A DNA stretch of 14,550 nt from Brachybacterium sp. Its GTDB lineage: Bacteria; Actinomycetota; Actinomycetes; Actinomycetales; Dermabacteraceae. How positions within the stretch are numbered: the stretch's first letter is position 1; every line of letters begins with the position of its first letter. The notes under the pieces were generated by a model. The model did not search any database. It was not told the DNA's origin and was given only the letters and a program-made list of their open reading frames with translations. The stretch lies in the NCBI GenBank assembly GCA_027322375.1, contig DAHVRS010000105.1, positions 1-14,550 on the forward strand, given 5' to 3'. A program made the translations under genes and the position numbers. This document shows positions 13,206-14,550 of this stretch, piece after piece.

Positions 13206-13949
13206 TCAGCGCAGGCGCGAGCGCGCCTCGCGCAGCACCACGGGCGGCGTGGCCGACGACGAGGAGTCGCCTGCCGCAGCCCCGTCGTTCCCTGCAGCGT
13301 CGGCCCCGAAGCCCTCGCGGAGCCGCGCGAAAGCACCGTGCAGGTGGACGCGCATCGCCTCCTCCGCCGCATCGGGATCGCAGGCCTCGACCGCCTCGGC
13401 GACCGTGATGTGCTCCCGCTGCGTCTCCCGCCCCTCGAGGTCGACCTGGTGAAGCCGGAAGACGTGCACATGCGTGTGGAGCCGGTGCATCGCGGTGGTG
13501 AGGAAGCTGTTGCCCGCAGCGTCGATGAGCGACCGATGGAACCTCTGGTCGCACAGCGCCCGCTGCGCCAGGACCGTCCGGTCCATCCCGTGGAGTCCGG
13601 CGAAGATCTCGACCTCGTGACGCAGGATGGGCGCCGGGTTGTGCAGGCGCGTGGTCGCCGCCTCCCGGGCCGCCCATGGCTCCAGCAGCAGCCGCAGCTC
13701 GAACAGCTCTGCGAGTCCCGCCAGGTCGATCAACGGCGTCACCGCGTAGCCGCGAGCGGCGATGCGCACCACGAGGTCATCGCCCTCGAGCCGGTTCAGC
13801 GCCTCCCGCACCGGGGTCGGGGAGACGCCCAGGCGCTGCGCCTCCCCGCTGATAGAGATCCGCGCCCCGGGTTCGAGCTCGTGCTCGATGATGCGCGTGC
13901 GCAGCGCCTCGTAGACCCGGTCCTGACCGCTGCCGACGCTCCTGCTCAC
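13206..13949 (-). CDS. GntR-family transcriptional regulator, FCD subfamily
   Basis: A 247-residue regulator. The winged helix-turn-helix spans about 10-72 (helix region GEAQRLGVSPTPVREALNRL, then the wing RIAARGYAVTPL). The FCD domain spans about 75-212 with metal ligands Asp134, His138, His180 and His202. A tail of about 35 residues rich in Ala, Gly and Ser follows. I chose GTG 13949 because GGGAGG lies 8 nt upstream; the first in-frame ATG (13985) would add 12 Arg-rich residues and has no such site. It is convergent with operon 2 and lies downstream of a TRAP transporter gene on the same strand, so it more likely controls that transporter. Its effector is presumably a carboxylate or sugar acid, as for most FCD proteins. 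Confidence 0.9.
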   Translation of the reverse strand: MSRSVGSGQDRVYEALRTRIIEHELEPGARISISGEAQRLGVSPTPVREALNRLEGDDLVVRIAARGYAVTPLIDLAGLAELFELRLLLEPWAAREAATTRLHNPAPILRHEVEIFAGLHGMDRTVLAQRALCDQRFHRSLIDAAGNSFLTTAMHRLHTHVHVFRLHQVDLEGRETQREHITVAEAVEACDPDAAEEAMRVHLHGAFARLREGFGADAAGNDGAAAGDSSSSATPPVVLREARSRLR

Positions 13950-13971
13950 GATCGGTTCCTCCCTGCGCCGC

Positions 13972-14000
13972 CCGGGCCGCCGCACAGCGCGGCGACCCGG
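13972..14000 (-). other. Intercistronic hairpin between the TRAP gene and the regulator
   Basis: CCGGG-C-CGCCG (13972-13982) pairs with CGGCG-A-CCCGG (13990-14000): 10 bp with one internal mismatch and a 7-nt loop. Read leftward it starts 16 nt after the DctM stop and ends shortly before the ribosome site of the regulator gene. It could reduce read-through from the transporter operon into the regulator. Confidence 0.45.
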
Positions 14001-14016
14001 TGCACGAACGCGGGGA

Positions 14017-14550
14017 TCAGGATCCCACCAGGGATGGCAGCCATGTGCTCACTGCGGGAACGAAGGTGATCACCAGGAGCACCAGGATCATCGGCACGAA
14101 GAACGGCAGCACGCCCTTGATGACCTGTGTGACCGGCACCTTCGTCACGGAGGAGAGCACGAAGAGCACGAGTCCCACTGGCGGGGTCAGCAGGCCGATC
14201 ATCAGGTTGAAGATCATCATGACCGCGAAGTGCGTCGGGTCGATCCCGTACACGTCCGCGATCGGTGCGAGCACCGGGACCAGGATCAGGATCGCCGCGG
14301 TGGGCTCGAGGATCGCGCCCACGATGAGCAGCAGGATGTTCACCAGCAGCAGGAAGATCAGCGGCCGGTCCGTGATCTGCAGGATCAGCTCGCTCATCAC
14401 CTGCGGCGCCTGCTCACGGGCGAGCACCCAGCCGAACAGCGCGGCGCTCGTGACGATTACCAGCACGCTGCCGGTGGTCTCGACGGTGGAGGCGGCGATG
14501 CGGCCCAGCGTGCGCCGGTTCAGGGTGCGGTAGCACAGCGCCAGGATCCC
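14017..14550 (-). CDS. TRAP transporter large permease (DctM family), C-terminal part
   Basis: The last 178 residues of a DctM-type membrane subunit; the gene runs in from beyond base 14550. The visible part has at least four hydrophobic helices and the signature LMIGLLTPPVGLVLF near the C-terminus, with PTAAILILVPVLAPI before it, both typical of the TRAP large subunit. With a small permease (DctQ) and a binding protein (DctP), which should lie to the right, it imports carboxylates or sugar acids using the sodium gradient. The family length of about 430 residues means roughly 60% is missing. The stop codon is TGA at 14017-14019. The FCD regulator follows 67 bp downstream and probably belongs to this system. 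Confidence 0.9.
   Translation of the reverse strand, partial: GILALCYRTLNRRTLGRIAASTVETTGSVLVIVTSAALFGWVLAREQAPQVMSELILQITDRPLIFLLLVNILLLIVGAILEPTAAILILVPVLAPIADVYGIDPTHFAVMMIFNLMIGLLTPPVGLVLFVLSSVTKVPVTQVIKGVLPFFVPMILVLLVITFVPAVSTWLPSLVGS

Overview
The window is very G+C-rich DNA, roughly 70% by eye, with dense coding, strong GAAGGAG-type ribosome sites, a GTG start or two and long open antisense frames. This suits an actinobacterium. The protein style and gene families resemble Micrococcales such as Brachybacterium, but that placement is an inference. No rRNA, tRNA, CRISPR array or mobile element was seen.

Layout, left to right. A leftward TIM-barrel isomerase/epimerase gene leaves the window at base 1; it is preceded by its own promoter and a 22-bp palindrome. 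Next, after a 372-bp gap with no gene, comes a leftward FCD-type GntR regulator. Divergent from it is operon 1: a TIM-barrel isomerase-like enzyme, a GntP-family permease and an SDR dehydrogenase, closed by two strong tandem hairpins. Operon 2 starts with its own promoter. It encodes a 3-hydroxyacyl-CoA-dehydrogenase-fold enzyme, a second GntP permease, a DUF1537 (four-carbon acid sugar) kinase, an LtnD/3-hydroxyisobutyrate-dehydrogenase-like enzyme, an FMN-dependent 2-hydroxyacid oxidase, a D-2-hydroxyacid dehydrogenase and a second SDR. The last three genes are translationally coupled by 1-bp and 4-bp stop/start overlaps. Convergent with operon 2 are a second FCD GntR regulator and the end of a TRAP transporter large permease (DctM), both leftward.

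Taken together this is a sugar-acid catabolic locus: three transport systems, one acid-sugar kinase, six oxidoreductases, TIM-barrel isomerases and two FCD regulators. The GntP + DUF1537 kinase + LtnD-like trio matches the core of the known L-threonate/erythronate (ygbJ-ygbK-ygbN type) pathways. However, the class II aldolase-like decarboxylase and the PdxA2-type partner of those pathways are not in the window, and several extra redox enzymes are. The substrate therefore cannot be named, and a variant or undescribed acid-sugar pathway is plausible. Near-identical palindromes in the promoter regions of operons 1 and 2 suggest that one regulator, probably the divergent FCD protein, controls both.

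The main unexplained non-coding structure is the 229-bp gap before the second GntP permease. It holds three copies of a 17-nt hairpin that keep a 7-bp stem with a G-U wobble at a different position each time, followed by three more hairpins.
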